A DNA stretch of 64,000 nt from Acuticoccus sp051016205 (GTDB lineage: Bacteria > Pseudomonadota > Alphaproteobacteria > Rhizobiales > Amorphaceae). The position numbers were made by a program, and so were the translations under genes. The DNA lies in assembly GCA_051016205.1 (NCBI GenBank), contig CP136534.1, positions 4,216,001 through 4,280,000 on the forward strand. The letters run 5' to 3'. This document shows positions 1 to 7,957 of this stretch, in pieces (within the stretch, counting starts at the first letter, position 1; each line of letters begins with the position of its first letter). The notes beneath the pieces were generated by a model that did no database searches, was not told the DNA's origin, and saw nothing but the letters and a program-made list of their open reading frames with translations.

Positions 1-382
1 TGTGGTTGGCAAGGATAGCCTCAACAAGACCCATGTCCTCGGGGGCCGCGGCGTGCAGTTCGCGCAAGAGAAACGCTGCCCCTGACAAGGCCCCACGTTG
101 GGCAAGCTCGTCGGCAAGGGCCTGGTTCGTGGACGCATCGCCCCCTGTGAAGGCGGGGTCGATGTCGTCGAAGCCGTCGTCTTCACCGTTGGGGGCGTGC
201 TTGCGGACGCGATCCACCGCATCGGTGAGGTCGCGCCGGTCTAGGAGAAAGAAGAGATCGGCAATGAGCTTGCGCTGCCGCTCCGGCGTGTGCGCGAGGG
301 CGAAGGCCTCCTCAAACAGCGCCACCGCCTGTTGGGGGGCAAGGTTGGGCTCGGCCCCGTCGTCCTCGTGTGCGGTCTTCAT
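1..382 (-). CDS. Hypothetical protein, N-terminal part (runs off the window)
   Basis: A minus-strand frame stays open from an ATG at 382 to the left window edge (127 codons seen). It begins MKTAHEDDGAEPN and continues with alanine- and leucine-rich helical sequence: LFEEAFALAHTPERQRKLIADLFFLLDRR, followed by an acidic stretch (GEDDGFDDIDP) and a second helical stretch ending in LLRELHAAAPEDMG. The repeating helical pairs are reminiscent of TPR-like proteins, but no family is recognised. The start lies 34 bases after the stop of the upstream sulfotransferase-like gene, so the two are probably cotranscribed. The plus-strand frame across it looks like a shadow of this gene. Confidence 0.6.
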   Translation of the reverse strand, partial: MKTAHEDDGAEPNLAPQQAVALFEEAFALAHTPERQRKLIADLFFLLDRRDLTDAVDRVRKHAPNGEDDGFDDIDPAFTGGDASTNQALADELAQRGALSGAAFLLRELHAAAPEDMGLVEAILANH

Positions 383-416
383 CGGTGAAAATCTTGGCTG
401 GCGGGCACGGGCGACA

Positions 417-1217
417 TCAAAGGCTGAGAACCTCGCGGTGGCGGATGCGAAGGGAAAGGTAGCGGTGGAGCAGCGACAGCGAGGCCATGGCATCGCGGAT
501 GGTCGCATCGGCAAACGCGATCTCATCCTTCAGCCCTCGGTTAAGGCGTTGGATGACGGCCGGCTCAAGCTCAGAGGCAAACCGGAACGCCTCGCCTTTG
601 TGGAACTCCAGGATGGTGTGCTTGGGGCGCTTGGCGAAGGTGGCGATCAGTTGCCTTGTGTGTCGGTCGAGGCGGATATGCTCGGCAAGCCTGCCGATCA
701 CCCGCGCTTCGGCATAGGCGGTCGCCTCATGGGGGATCACCAGGATGCCGGGCTTCCTGACATAAGTGCGCAGGATCTTTGAGGCATGCCTTTGGGCGGC
801 AAGGGTCTCGCGCTGATCCACGGTGACGAAGCGCTTGAAGAACTCGCGGCTGCTGTTGGCCTCAGCGTCGCGCACGCCCGTGTCCACCATGGAGAGGGCT
901 GCATCCCGCGGATCGCGCACGGAGGTAAAGACAATGACCTTGCGCGCGGTGATGAGCGGCAGTGTTTCAGGGTCCAGCGCCGCATGGGTCTTGACGACGG
1001 CCACCTCATGCGGCGGCAAGACAGATAAAACGGAACGCAGGTAAGCGGCGTCCACGGTTTCTCTATAGTTCGCCCAGTCTCCATCAAGATTCTCACGCAA
1101 CTGGGCGCGCAAAACGCCTGTTGGCTTGCCATTATTCAGTTCAGCTGCGTGTTGCGCCACCTGGAACAGAAAAGAACTTCCTGATTTCGGCTGCCCATGC
1201 GCGAGAATTACTGGCAT
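417..1217 (-). CDS. Sulfotransferase-like protein
   Basis: The 266-residue product starts with MPVILAHGQPKSGSSFLFQ. PKSGSSFL matches the 5'-phosphosulfate-binding loop of PAPS-dependent sulfotransferases, and FTSVRDPRDAALSM near residue 103 matches their 3'-phosphate-binding (RxPRD) strand-helix. Family members transfer a sulfuryl group from PAPS to a hydroxyl or amine of a carbohydrate, lipid or small molecule; the acceptor cannot be read from the sequence. No signal peptide or membrane segment is evident, so a cytoplasmic enzyme is expected. No PAPS-synthesis genes lie in the window. It is first in a probable two-gene minus-strand unit with the partial gene at 1-382. Confident at the fold level, not at the substrate level. 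Confidence 0.7.
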   Translation of the reverse strand: MPVILAHGQPKSGSSFLFQVAQHAAELNNGKPTGVLRAQLRENLDGDWANYRETVDAAYLRSVLSVLPPHEVAVVKTHAALDPETLPLITARKVIVFTSVRDPRDAALSMVDTGVRDAEANSSREFFKRFVTVDQRETLAAQRHASKILRTYVRKPGILVIPHEATAYAEARVIGRLAEHIRLDRHTRQLIATFAKRPKHTILEFHKGEAFRFASELEPAVIQRLNRGLKDEIAFADATIRDAMASLSLLHRYLSLRIRHREVLSL

Positions 1218-1310
1218 TCGTCTCTCTTAATCTTAGGTTCTTTTGAACTTGCCATTGGTGATTTTTTTTGGCAACACCGATCTGACTGGACAAGGAAAGA
1301 AGAGATCGCC

Positions 1311-1481
1311 ATGTCGGATGACCTTATTTACAAAATCTTCATCGAACTTGCCGTGTTGGAGGGCAAGCGCGAGCCGAACGGCAAGTGGAACATCTACGAG
1401 CCTGCGGAGATGAGCCGCCTTCTGAACCGCTCCTATAAGATGGTTCAGCGCGCGGTCCAAGCTGGCACGGAGCAGACCTGA
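1311..1481 (+). CDS. Small hypothetical protein, 56 residues
   Basis: The frame starts at ATG 1311, preceded by the purine-rich AAGGAAAGAAGAG ribosome-binding region. The product is acidic-basic mixed and helical; its second half (YEPAEMSRLLNRSYKMVQRAVQ) resembles a short helix-turn-helix or DNA-recognition helix pair, which is only an impression. An upstream in-frame ATG at 1197 lies inside the divergent sulfotransferase gene and has no ribosome-binding site, so the short form is preferred. It is divergent from the sulfotransferase-like gene; the 93-base spacer holds the inverted repeat TTGCCA (1249-1254) / TGGCAA (1269-1274), a possible shared operator. Confidence 0.55.
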   Translation: MSDDLIYKIFIELAVLEGKREPNGKWNIYEPAEMSRLLNRSYKMVQRAVQAGTEQT

Positions 1482-2070
1482 ACCATCCTCACACCACCCT
1501 CCTCGCCTCGGTGCCGAGGCCATCCCGGCGGCGCGCCCTCACCGAGAAGAGCGGAGCGGCCGGGGGATGGGCGTGATCGCGCAGGCCGTGACGACGGGCA
1601 GGCGGTCACCTTTCCACAGTTTTGCCCGGCGGGCGCGAATGGCTGTTATGCTTTAAGCATCGATGTCACTTTCAATGACCTTTTGTGACACCGCCATGGT
1701 GCTGACATGATTATCTGTCCTATATAAGGACGATCGGATCCGACAGCGGCAGCCGGAAGGAGGGGTGGAGGGCTTGCGCGCGTACGGTCAGCCCGATGGC
1801 ATAATTCGAGCTTTTTTTAATCAATTGCTGGCTAAAAAAACTACACGCCAGACGAAAATAATTCCTTGTTTTCAACCCGTAATTGCCATTGCCTGAATCG
1901 AAGCGTGATAATTTGCAAACTGAAATTCGATTTTAGGAAACGCTGGCTGATTTTTTGTCGGTCTGCGTGTCTCATAAATTGACAAACCTTTTTGCATCTG
2001 CCTTCCTCCAGCCGCGGATGGCGCTCATTGAAGTCGCATCCGAGTGTTTTGGAATGGATGGAGATCTACA
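1482..2070. other. 589-base spacer upstream of the RTX gene
   Basis: No convincing gene is seen. The first third is GC-rich, the region 1800-2000 is strikingly AT-rich for this genome. It holds the palindrome ATGCTT-T-AAGCAT (1648-1660), the spaced repeat TGTCAC (1664-1669) / GTGACA (1685-1690), and a weak 40-codon frame with a TTG start at 1774 and a stop at 1894-1896, behind an AAGGAGGGG sequence. The AT-rich part probably carries the promoter and regulatory sites of the RTX gene that follows. Confidence 0.5.
1883..1912 (+). promoter_or_regulatory. Candidate sigma-70 promoter of the RTX gene
   Basis: TTGCCA at 1883-1888 and GATAAT at 1907-1912 are separated by 18 bases in the AT-rich part of the spacer, giving a roughly 150-base leader before the RTX start. 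A second TTGACA lies at 1979-1984 but has no convincing -10 element. Pattern-based only. Confidence 0.3.
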
Positions 2071-3297
2071 ATGGTTCCAATGCCCATCATCGAGGGTACC
2101 CTTCTCGGTACGCCGAATCCCGATATCCTGACTGCTCCCACGAATCAGAACTGGGAAATCCTGGGTTTCCAGGGTGACGACATTCTCAATGGCGCGGCTG
2201 GTGACGACGTCATTAATGGCGGTCCCGGCGCTGACGTCATCAACGGTAACGGCGGCGACGACTTCCTGAACCCCGGCGCATCCGGCATTGGCGGCATCGC
2301 CGACCTCGGCACGCTCGTAATCGTTGCCGGTGGCAACGGCAACGACACGCTGGACCTGACCGGCAACGTCTCTGCTGCATTCGTCGGCATGAACGACGAT
2401 GGTACCCTGTTTAGCCCGTTCTTCCCGTTCGGTTATGCGGGTGGTGATACCTTCGTTCAGGGCAGCAGCATCGAAAACCTCCAAGGCGGCAGCTTCGACG
2501 ACACCTTCCTCGGCAACTCGGGTGACAACATCCTTGCCGGTGCCAACGGCGAAGATTTCATCGCCGGCGGCGGTGGCGACGACACCATCCACGGCGGCAA
2601 CCAGTTCGACACCCTCGAAGGTGAAGACGGCGACGACCTTATGGAAGGTGGCCGCGGCAACGACGATATGGGCGGTGGTGCCGGCGACGACATGATGTTC
2701 GGTAACCAGGGCATCGACTTCATGGAAGGCGATGGCGGCGACGACATGATGTTCGGCGGCCAGAACCAGGACCGCATGTTCGGTGATTCCGGCGATGACC
2801 TCGTCGAAGGCCAGGCCGGCAACGACAACGTCAACGGCGGCAGCGGTGATGACGTTGTTTCGGGTGGTGACGGCAACGACCTCGTCCGTGGCCAGAGCGG
2901 CGATGACCTCCTTTTGGGCGATGACGGCAGCGACCGCCTGCGCGGTGGTTCCGGCGACGACACCATCAACGGTGGCGCTCAGAACGACATCTTGCGTGGT
3001 AACGGCGGCAACGACACCTTCGTGATCGATGCGAACACGACGGCGTTCTTCGAGACTGACACCATTCGCGACTTCAACGGTACCAACATCCCTGGTGCTG
3101 ACGACCAGATCGATTTGTCAGCTTTCGCTGCGGATATCCCGAACTTCAACGAGTTGTTGAACTCTTCGAGCATCGTGAATGTTGGGGGTAATCCGTTCCT
3201 TTCTGATACCAGGATTGAGCTGAGCCAGAGCCAGGCCATCATCATCAGCGACTACAACATCTTCCTTCAGGGCGACGCAGCCGACTTCATCTTCTAA
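2071..3297 (+). CDS. RTX-type calcium-binding protein (probable type I secretion substrate)
   Basis: The 408-residue product has no Sec signal peptide. Residues from about 35 to 330 consist largely of glycine/aspartate-rich nonapeptide repeats of the GGxGxDxUx type (for example GGSGDDTIN, GGDGNDLV), which fold into calcium-binding parallel beta rolls. About 60 residues near 80-150 interrupt the array. The last 80 residues lack repeats and resemble serralysin-type C-terminal secretion domains (DTIRDF, DQIDLSAF, ending ADFIF). The repeats in the middle are unusually rich in methionine (DDMMFG twice). ATG 2071 is chosen because GGAG lies 7 bases upstream; an ATG at 2044 has no such site. No type I secretion genes (ABC exporter, membrane-fusion protein) are in the window. 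Likely an extracellular or surface protein of unknown activity. Confidence 0.85.
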   Translation: MVPMPIIEGTLLGTPNPDILTAPTNQNWEILGFQGDDILNGAAGDDVINGGPGADVINGNGGDDFLNPGASGIGGIADLGTLVIVAGGNGNDTLDLTGNVSAAFVGMNDDGTLFSPFFPFGYAGGDTFVQGSSIENLQGGSFDDTFLGNSGDNILAGANGEDFIAGGGGDDTIHGGNQFDTLEGEDGDDLMEGGRGNDDMGGGAGDDMMFGNQGIDFMEGDGGDDMMFGGQNQDRMFGDSGDDLVEGQAGNDNVNGGSGDDVVSGGDGNDLVRGQSGDDLLLGDDGSDRLRGGSGDDTINGGAQNDILRGNGGNDTFVIDANTTAFFETDTIRDFNGTNIPGADDQIDLSAFAADIPNFNELLNSSSIVNVGGNPFLSDTRIELSQSQAIIISDYNIFLQGDAADFIF

Positions 3298-3338
3298 GAT
3301 GTAGGCATCCCTGACGCCTTTAGAGGCTATGGAGACAG

Positions 3339-3368
3339 AAAGCGCCCGGTTCGCCGGGCGCTTTTTTT
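3339..3368 (+). terminator. Rho-independent terminator after the RTX gene
   Basis: An 11-base-pair stem, AAAGCGCCCGG (3339-3349) and CCGGGCGCTTT (3354-3364), closes a TTCG tetraloop and runs into seven T residues. It lies 42 bases after the RTX stop codon and faces the convergent TRAP operon. Confidence 0.9.
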
Positions 3369-3531
3369 GTGACGGTTGGACGCAAGGAGGCTAGCGATTT
3401 CTCTCGTCCCTCCCAGCTGAATCCGAACCTCAATCCCCGAGGGACTTGGTGACGCTGGCCCACAAACCACTTCGCCGACCCGCTTCAGAAAGCTGAAGCG
3501 ATCAACTGCGGCGGACCCATTCGCCAGCCCC

Positions 3532-4827
3532 CTACCCCGCAAAAATGTTGGGAAATGCCAGCTTCGGCAGGAGCAGCACAATGTCGGGGATGAACACCGA
3601 CAGGACGGCCACCGCAACTGTCAGGAGCACGATGGGGATGACCGCCACCATCGCCTTGCCCAAAGGGACGTCGCCGATCTGCGAGGCAATCAACAGGCAG
3701 ATGCCGTAAGGGGGCGTAATGAGCCCCACCGACAGGACGATGGTGGTCAACACGCCCATATGGACTGGGTTCATGCCCGCCGTATCGCCGAGCCCCTGGA
3801 TGATGGGCAGGAAGATCAGCACCGCTGAGATGGGATTCAGCACCGTACCGATCAAAAGCAGAAAGACCACCAGCATCAGTATGATGCCGTAGGGGTTTTC
3901 CGTCTGCGTGGTGATGAAGCCCACCACAATATCCGCCGCCCCCAAGAACGCGATCAGCCAGCCGAAGATCCCCGCCCCTGCCACTGTGAAGAGCGGCACG
4001 GAGAACTCCAGCGTCGCCCGCGTCAGGTGGCCCGGGAGTTCGCGCAAAGGCACGTCGCGGTAGACCAGGAATGTGAGAATCAGCGCCCACGCCACGGCGG
4101 AAATGGCGGCCTCTGTGGGGGTGAAGACACCTGTGACGACGCCGCCGAGGACAAAGACGGGAATGAGCGCTGCCGCCGCGCCCCGCCAAGTGGCTTTGGC
4201 AAAGGCCCGCACGCCCGGGAAGGGGTTGGCGGGATAGCCTTCCCGCACGGCCATCACATAGGTGTAGCCCATCATGAAAACGCCGATGGTGAGCCCCGGC
4301 ACGATCCCCCCCAGGAACAGCGCGCCAATGGAGACGTTCCCGAAAGCCCCATAAACAATGAGGATGATGGACGGCGGGATGATCACCCCAAGCGTGGAAG
4401 AAGCCGCCGTCAGCGCCACGGCAAAGGCCGGGCTGTAGCCGGCCCGCTTCATGGCGGGGATAAGGATGGAGCCGACGGAGGCCGTATCCGCTGCCGCAGA
4501 GCCCGAGAGGGACGCAAACACCATCGACACGAACACATTCACATGGCCGAGCCCGCCGCGGATGTGGCCGACGGAGACGTTCGCCACATCCAAAAGGCGC
4601 TGTGTGATGGAGCCCGCATTCAAGATGCGGCCCAAAAACATGAAGAAGGGGACGGCCAGCAGCGTGAAGCTGTCGATGTTGGAGTACATCTGATTGATGA
4701 CGGACGTCAGCGGCAGATCCTCCACGAGAATCACCACGACGGACGCCAGAATCAGCGAAAAGCCGACATTCACCCTCAGAGCGATCAACAGGAAGAAGCT
4801 GCCCAGGAGCAGGACGAGAGGGTTCAT
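3532..4827 (-). CDS. TRAP transporter large permease (DctM family)
   Basis: This 431-residue protein has about a dozen hydrophobic segments and DctM hallmarks: LLAVPFFMFLGRIL, the SLSGSAAADTASVGSILIPAMKRAGY segment, and STLGVIIPPSIILIVYG. It is the large membrane subunit that drives sodium-coupled solute uptake together with DctQ and a periplasmic DctP. ATG 4827 overlaps the DctQ stop by 4 bases, indicating translational coupling. It is the last gene of the dctP-dctQ-dctM operon. The substrate is unknown; most relatives take C4-dicarboxylates, keto acids or other carboxylates. Confidence 0.93.
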   Translation of the reverse strand: MNPLVLLLGSFFLLIALRVNVGFSLILASVVVILVEDLPLTSVINQMYSNIDSFTLLAVPFFMFLGRILNAGSITQRLLDVANVSVGHIRGGLGHVNVFVSMVFASLSGSAAADTASVGSILIPAMKRAGYSPAFAVALTAASSTLGVIIPPSIILIVYGAFGNVSIGALFLGGIVPGLTIGVFMMGYTYVMAVREGYPANPFPGVRAFAKATWRGAAAALIPVFVLGGVVTGVFTPTEAAISAVAWALILTFLVYRDVPLRELPGHLTRATLEFSVPLFTVAGAGIFGWLIAFLGAADIVVGFITTQTENPYGIILMLVVFLLLIGTVLNPISAVLIFLPIIQGLGDTAGMNPVHMGVLTTIVLSVGLITPPYGICLLIASQIGDVPLGKAMVAVIPIVLLTVAVAVLSVFIPDIVLLLPKLAFPNIFAG

Positions 4828-5282
4828 TGGCGCCCCAGATCGGCCACCCTTTCCAATAGGAAGAAGCCCATCAGGGCGCCCCCTATGGGAATAGGCAGGA
4901 AGAACCAGAATTCGGAAATGCCGAGGGATGGGGACAGGCGGTTAAGGCCGATCTCGCTCATGATGACGCCGTGGCGCACAAGAACGTAGATCACCACCGC
5001 GGAAGCCACCAGCGGCACAAGGAGGGGGATCCACCGCAGCGGCCCGTGCGTTGGCCACAGGTCCACGTGGTAGTGCTCTCCCCGCCTGAAGGCGAAGGCA
5101 GCGCCCAGAAAGATGCACCAAGAGAACAGGAGTTGCGCCAGATCCAGCGTCCAGATGAGCGGGATCTCAAGGACGTTGCGGGCTGTCACCTGGGCAAAGA
5201 CAACCAGGATCAGCCCTGCAAACAAAGCAGCCAGCAATGGGCCGAAGACACGCTCCAGCCCATTGTTGATGCGCCTCAGCAC
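4824..5282 (-). CDS. TRAP transporter small permease (DctQ family)
   Basis: The 152-residue protein has four predicted transmembrane segments (about residues 15-35, 50-70, 88-108 and 128-145), the size and topology of DctQ. The stretch VFAQVTARNVLEIPLIWTLDLAQLLF is typical of the family. It forms the membrane complex with the DctM protein encoded next to it. The start is a GTG at 5282, 27 bases after the DctP stop codon. Its ribosome-binding site is weak, so expression may depend on coupling to the preceding gene. Confidence 0.88.
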   Translation of the reverse strand: MLRRINNGLERVFGPLLAALFAGLILVVFAQVTARNVLEIPLIWTLDLAQLLFSWCIFLGAAFAFRRGEHYHVDLWPTHGPLRWIPLLVPLVASAVVIYVLVRHGVIMSEIGLNRLSPSLGISEFWFFLPIPIGGALMGFFLLERVADLGRQ

Positions 5283-5309
5283 GCGGCGGGTGGCCTTTGG
5301 GTACCGGGC

Positions 5310-6320
5310 TTACTCGCCCTTTACCGCCTTCAGGGGCTCGGTCAGGCCAAGCTCTTCGGCAAGCTCGCCCTGAACGTCCGACAGTGCGGCCTGAAACTCG
5401 GCAACATCGGGCTCGGTCACCGTCACGTTGTGCGTTTCCTGAAGCTCTTTGACGAGGTCGGTCTCGTACTGGCGCGCCTTGTCGATGCCCAGCACAGAGG
5501 CTTCGGCCGCCACCTCGAGAATCATTTTCTGCTGCTCTTCGGTGAGGCGGTTCCAGGCGCGATCGCTCATGGAGATGTGGTTGGCCTGGATGGTGTGACC
5601 GGTGAGCGCAAGGTAAGGCGCCACCTCGTAAAGCTTGGAGCCGGCGTAACCGGGGATCGAGCTTTCAAGGGCGTCCGCGACGCCTGTCTGAACGGCGGCA
5701 TAGAGTTCGCCCCAGGCAACCGTGACGGGCAGCGTGCCGAGCGCCTCCCACGTCTTTGAAATCATGGGCGAAGGGGGCGTGCGCATTTTATAGCCGTCAA
5801 TGTCGGACAGTGCCGTCACCGGACCTTTGGCGTTGGAAAGGTTACGGGTGCCTGAGCCCCCCAGCGCCAGGAGCTGCATGTTGAGCGAGCGGTCCGCATA
5901 GACCTTTTGGAAGTAGGCCTCGGCGGGGGTGCCTGGGCCGACGCTTGCCATCAGATCGTCAAAGCCCTCGAACAGGTAGGGCATGGAGAAGACCTGATAT
6001 TCCGGCACCTGTTTGACGGCATTGTTGGTGGTGGAAATCATCAGGTCGATGGTGCCAAGGCCCATTTCACCGATCACGGCAGGGTCGGCACCAAGCTGCC
6101 CGCTGTCGAACACTTTGATTTTCAGTTCGCCGCCTGAGCGTTTTTCCACCTCTTCGGCCATGAAGGCGGCCATGTCGTTGTAAGGGTGGGGAGATTTGAC
6201 GAGGGTGTGGAGCCTTAAGGTGGTTTCAGCGTTGGCAGCGCCCGTCCATGCCACCATGCCCGCCACGAGCGCGGCGAACCCCGCAATGATTGGCGAGCGC
6301 AAGTGCGTCGTGTCGAACAT
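5310..6320 (-). CDS. TRAP transporter substrate-binding protein (DctP family)
   Basis: The 336-residue product starts at ATG 6320 behind AGGAG at the correct distance; an in-frame extension to 6482 would lie antisense within the divergent MFS gene and lacks such a site. Residues 1 to about 31 form a Sec signal peptide ending GAANAETT. The mature part shows DctP features: LHTLVKSPHPYNDMAAFM, GELKIKVFDSGQLGADPAVIGEMGLGTIDL, FSMPYLF, and MRTPPSPM with the arginine that usually binds the substrate carboxylate. Periplasmic receptor feeding DctQ/DctM. The ligand is not deducible; an organic acid is likely. Confidence 0.92.
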   Translation of the reverse strand: MFDTTHLRSPIIAGFAALVAGMVAWTGAANAETTLRLHTLVKSPHPYNDMAAFMAEEVEKRSGGELKIKVFDSGQLGADPAVIGEMGLGTIDLMISTTNNAVKQVPEYQVFSMPYLFEGFDDLMASVGPGTPAEAYFQKVYADRSLNMQLLALGGSGTRNLSNAKGPVTALSDIDGYKMRTPPSPMISKTWEALGTLPVTVAWGELYAAVQTGVADALESSIPGYAGSKLYEVAPYLALTGHTIQANHISMSDRAWNRLTEEQQKMILEVAAEASVLGIDKARQYETDLVKELQETHNVTVTEPDVAEFQAALSDVQGELAEELGLTEPLKAVKGE

Positions 6321-6462
6321 CGTCACAGTCTCCTGAAATAGTCGGCGTGCGGGAGCCTCGCCAGATTGGCGCGCCCTGTCAAATGCCGCCGCGGCAGGGC
6401 GCGCCGTTGGACATGGCCTTGGCGCTCTTGCATGCTGGGTATCCGTCGCGAGGAAACCACCA

Positions 6463-7848
6463 ATGCTCTCCGTCCTTCGCAACCCGGCCTACCGGCAGCT
6501 CTTTTCGGCGCAAGTCTTGTCGCTGCTGGGGACGGGGCTGACCACAGTGGCGCTGGCCCTTCTGGCGTTCGACCTTGCTGGCGCCGATGCTGGCATCGTT
6601 CTTGGGACGGCACTCGCGCTCAAGATGGTGGCCTATGTGTGCGTGGCGCCGTTCGCAGGCGCGCTTGCCGACCTTTTGCCGCGGCGCACCATGCTGGTGG
6701 CGCTGGACGTTGGGCGCGCAGGGTTCGTTCTGTTTCTGCCGTTCGTGGATGCGGTCTGGCAGATCTATGTGCTGGTGTTCGTGTTCCAGTCGTTCTCGGC
6801 GGCCTTCACGCCGACGTTTCAGGCCACCATCCCCGACATTTTGCCTGAGGAGGAGGAGTACACCAAAGCCCTCTCCCTCTCCCGCCTTGCCTACGATTTA
6901 GAGACGCTGGTGAGCCCCCTCCTTGCAGGGCTGTTGCTGGCGGTGATGAGCTTTCATCTCCTCTTTGTCGGGACGGCCCTCGGGTTTGTGGCCTCAGCAG
7001 CGCTCATCCTTGCAACGCGCCTGCCGAGCCCCGAGCCGTCGGGCGATGCGCGGTTCTTGGACCGTGTGACCCGCGGTGTGCGGATCTATTGGGCAACGCC
7101 GCGGCTGAGGGGGTTGTTCGCGCTCTCCTTCGCAACGGCTTCGGCGGGGTCCATGGTGTTGGTGAACACTGTCGTCTACGCCAAAGCCGCTTCCAGCGGC
7201 AGCGAGAAGGATATGGTTCTCCTGCTGGCAGCGTTCGGCATCGGATCCATCGTCGTCGCGCTGACCTTGCCGCGGCTCCTCCACACCATTCCCGCCCGCA
7301 CCGCGATGGTGGGTGGTGCGGCCCTGTCCGCGGCGGTGCTTGTTGTGGCGCCGTTCTGGCTATCGGCGGCGCAGCCCATCGCAAGTGCGGTGCCTGTGTG
7401 GCTGCTGCTTGGTGTGGGCGCCTCTTTGGTGATGACGCCGTCAGCGCTGGTGCTGCGCCGCTCCTGCCATGCTGAGGATAGGCCGGCGCTGTTTGCCGCG
7501 CAGTTCGCCCTCTCCCATGCCTGCTGGCTTGTGGCCTACCCGGCTGCGGGTATTCTTGGGTCGCGGATTGGGCTCGATGGGACGTTTCTGGTTCTGTCGG
7601 CAGCAACGGCTTTGGGGGTGGTGGCCGCCCTACTCCTATGGCCGCGCCAGGACCCCGAAATCGTGGAACACACCCATGAGGAGATGGAGCACGCCCACGC
7701 GCACACTCATGATGCGCACCACAGGCACGCCCACGAGGGCCCGGCGACCGAGCCTCACAGCCACCGTCATCGCCATTCGCCGGTACGTCACGCCCATGTG
7801 TTTATCATCGACGACCACCACCGGCACTGGCCGCGCAACCGCGCCTAG
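6463..7848 (+). CDS. MFS exporter with histidine-rich C-terminal tail (NreB/NrsD-like)
   Basis: The 461-residue protein has twelve hydrophobic segments and an MFS signature loop (GALADLLPRRTMLVALDVGRAG). After the last membrane helix (near residue 395) comes a cytoplasmic tail of about 60 residues with some 20 histidines (runs such as HAHAHTHDAHHRHAH and HSHRHRH). Nickel- and cobalt-resistance exporters of the NreB/NrsD type have the same architecture, in which the His tail binds metal, so nickel or cobalt efflux is the best inference. It is divergent from the first TRAP operon and convergent with hom. No metal-responsive regulator gene is adjacent. Confidence 0.75.
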   Translation: MLSVLRNPAYRQLFSAQVLSLLGTGLTTVALALLAFDLAGADAGIVLGTALALKMVAYVCVAPFAGALADLLPRRTMLVALDVGRAGFVLFLPFVDAVWQIYVLVFVFQSFSAAFTPTFQATIPDILPEEEEYTKALSLSRLAYDLETLVSPLLAGLLLAVMSFHLLFVGTALGFVASAALILATRLPSPEPSGDARFLDRVTRGVRIYWATPRLRGLFALSFATASAGSMVLVNTVVYAKAASSGSEKDMVLLLAAFGIGSIVVALTLPRLLHTIPARTAMVGGAALSAAVLVVAPFWLSAAQPIASAVPVWLLLGVGASLVMTPSALVLRRSCHAEDRPALFAAQFALSHACWLVAYPAAGILGSRIGLDGTFLVLSAATALGVVAALLLWPRQDPEIVEHTHEEMEHAHAHTHDAHHRHAHEGPATEPHSHRHRHSPVRHAHVFIIDDHHRHWPRNRA

Positions 7849-7852
7849 CCGC

Positions 7853-7957
7853 TAGAGCGGTTTGCGGTCAGATGGAAACATCAGATCGCAAGAAAGCCGT
7901 TCTCATTCAGAGAAGTAGAGCATTTTGTCTGCGTCCGTATGGACGCAGGATGCTCTA
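7853..7957. repeat. TA-flanked palindromic intergenic element (MITE-like)
   Basis: A 101-base segment (7855-7955) is bounded by TA on both sides and by GAGC/GCTC ends; such ends resemble those of the IS630 copy at 56750-57795 (TAGAGCA). Its right half is a hairpin: TAGAGCAT (7916-7923) and CTGCGTCC (7929-7936) pair with GGACGCAG (7941-7948) and ATGCTCTA (7950-7957). It lies between convergent genes and its last TA is part of the hom stop codon. It may act as a bidirectional terminator. Similar TAGAGCA-type repeats are common in Hyphomicrobiales genomes; copy number here is unknown. Confidence 0.55.

Noticed and set aside
6..782. Plus-strand 258-codon frame over the first two minus-strand genes
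   Set aside because: It is arginine/serine-rich shadow sequence opposite the partial gene and the sulfotransferase, both of which carry motifs or continuous protein-like sequence.
2160..3020. Tandem repeats considered as CRISPR or satellite DNA
   Set aside because: The periodicity is 27 bases, i.e. nine codons, and encodes RTX nonapeptides in one open frame.
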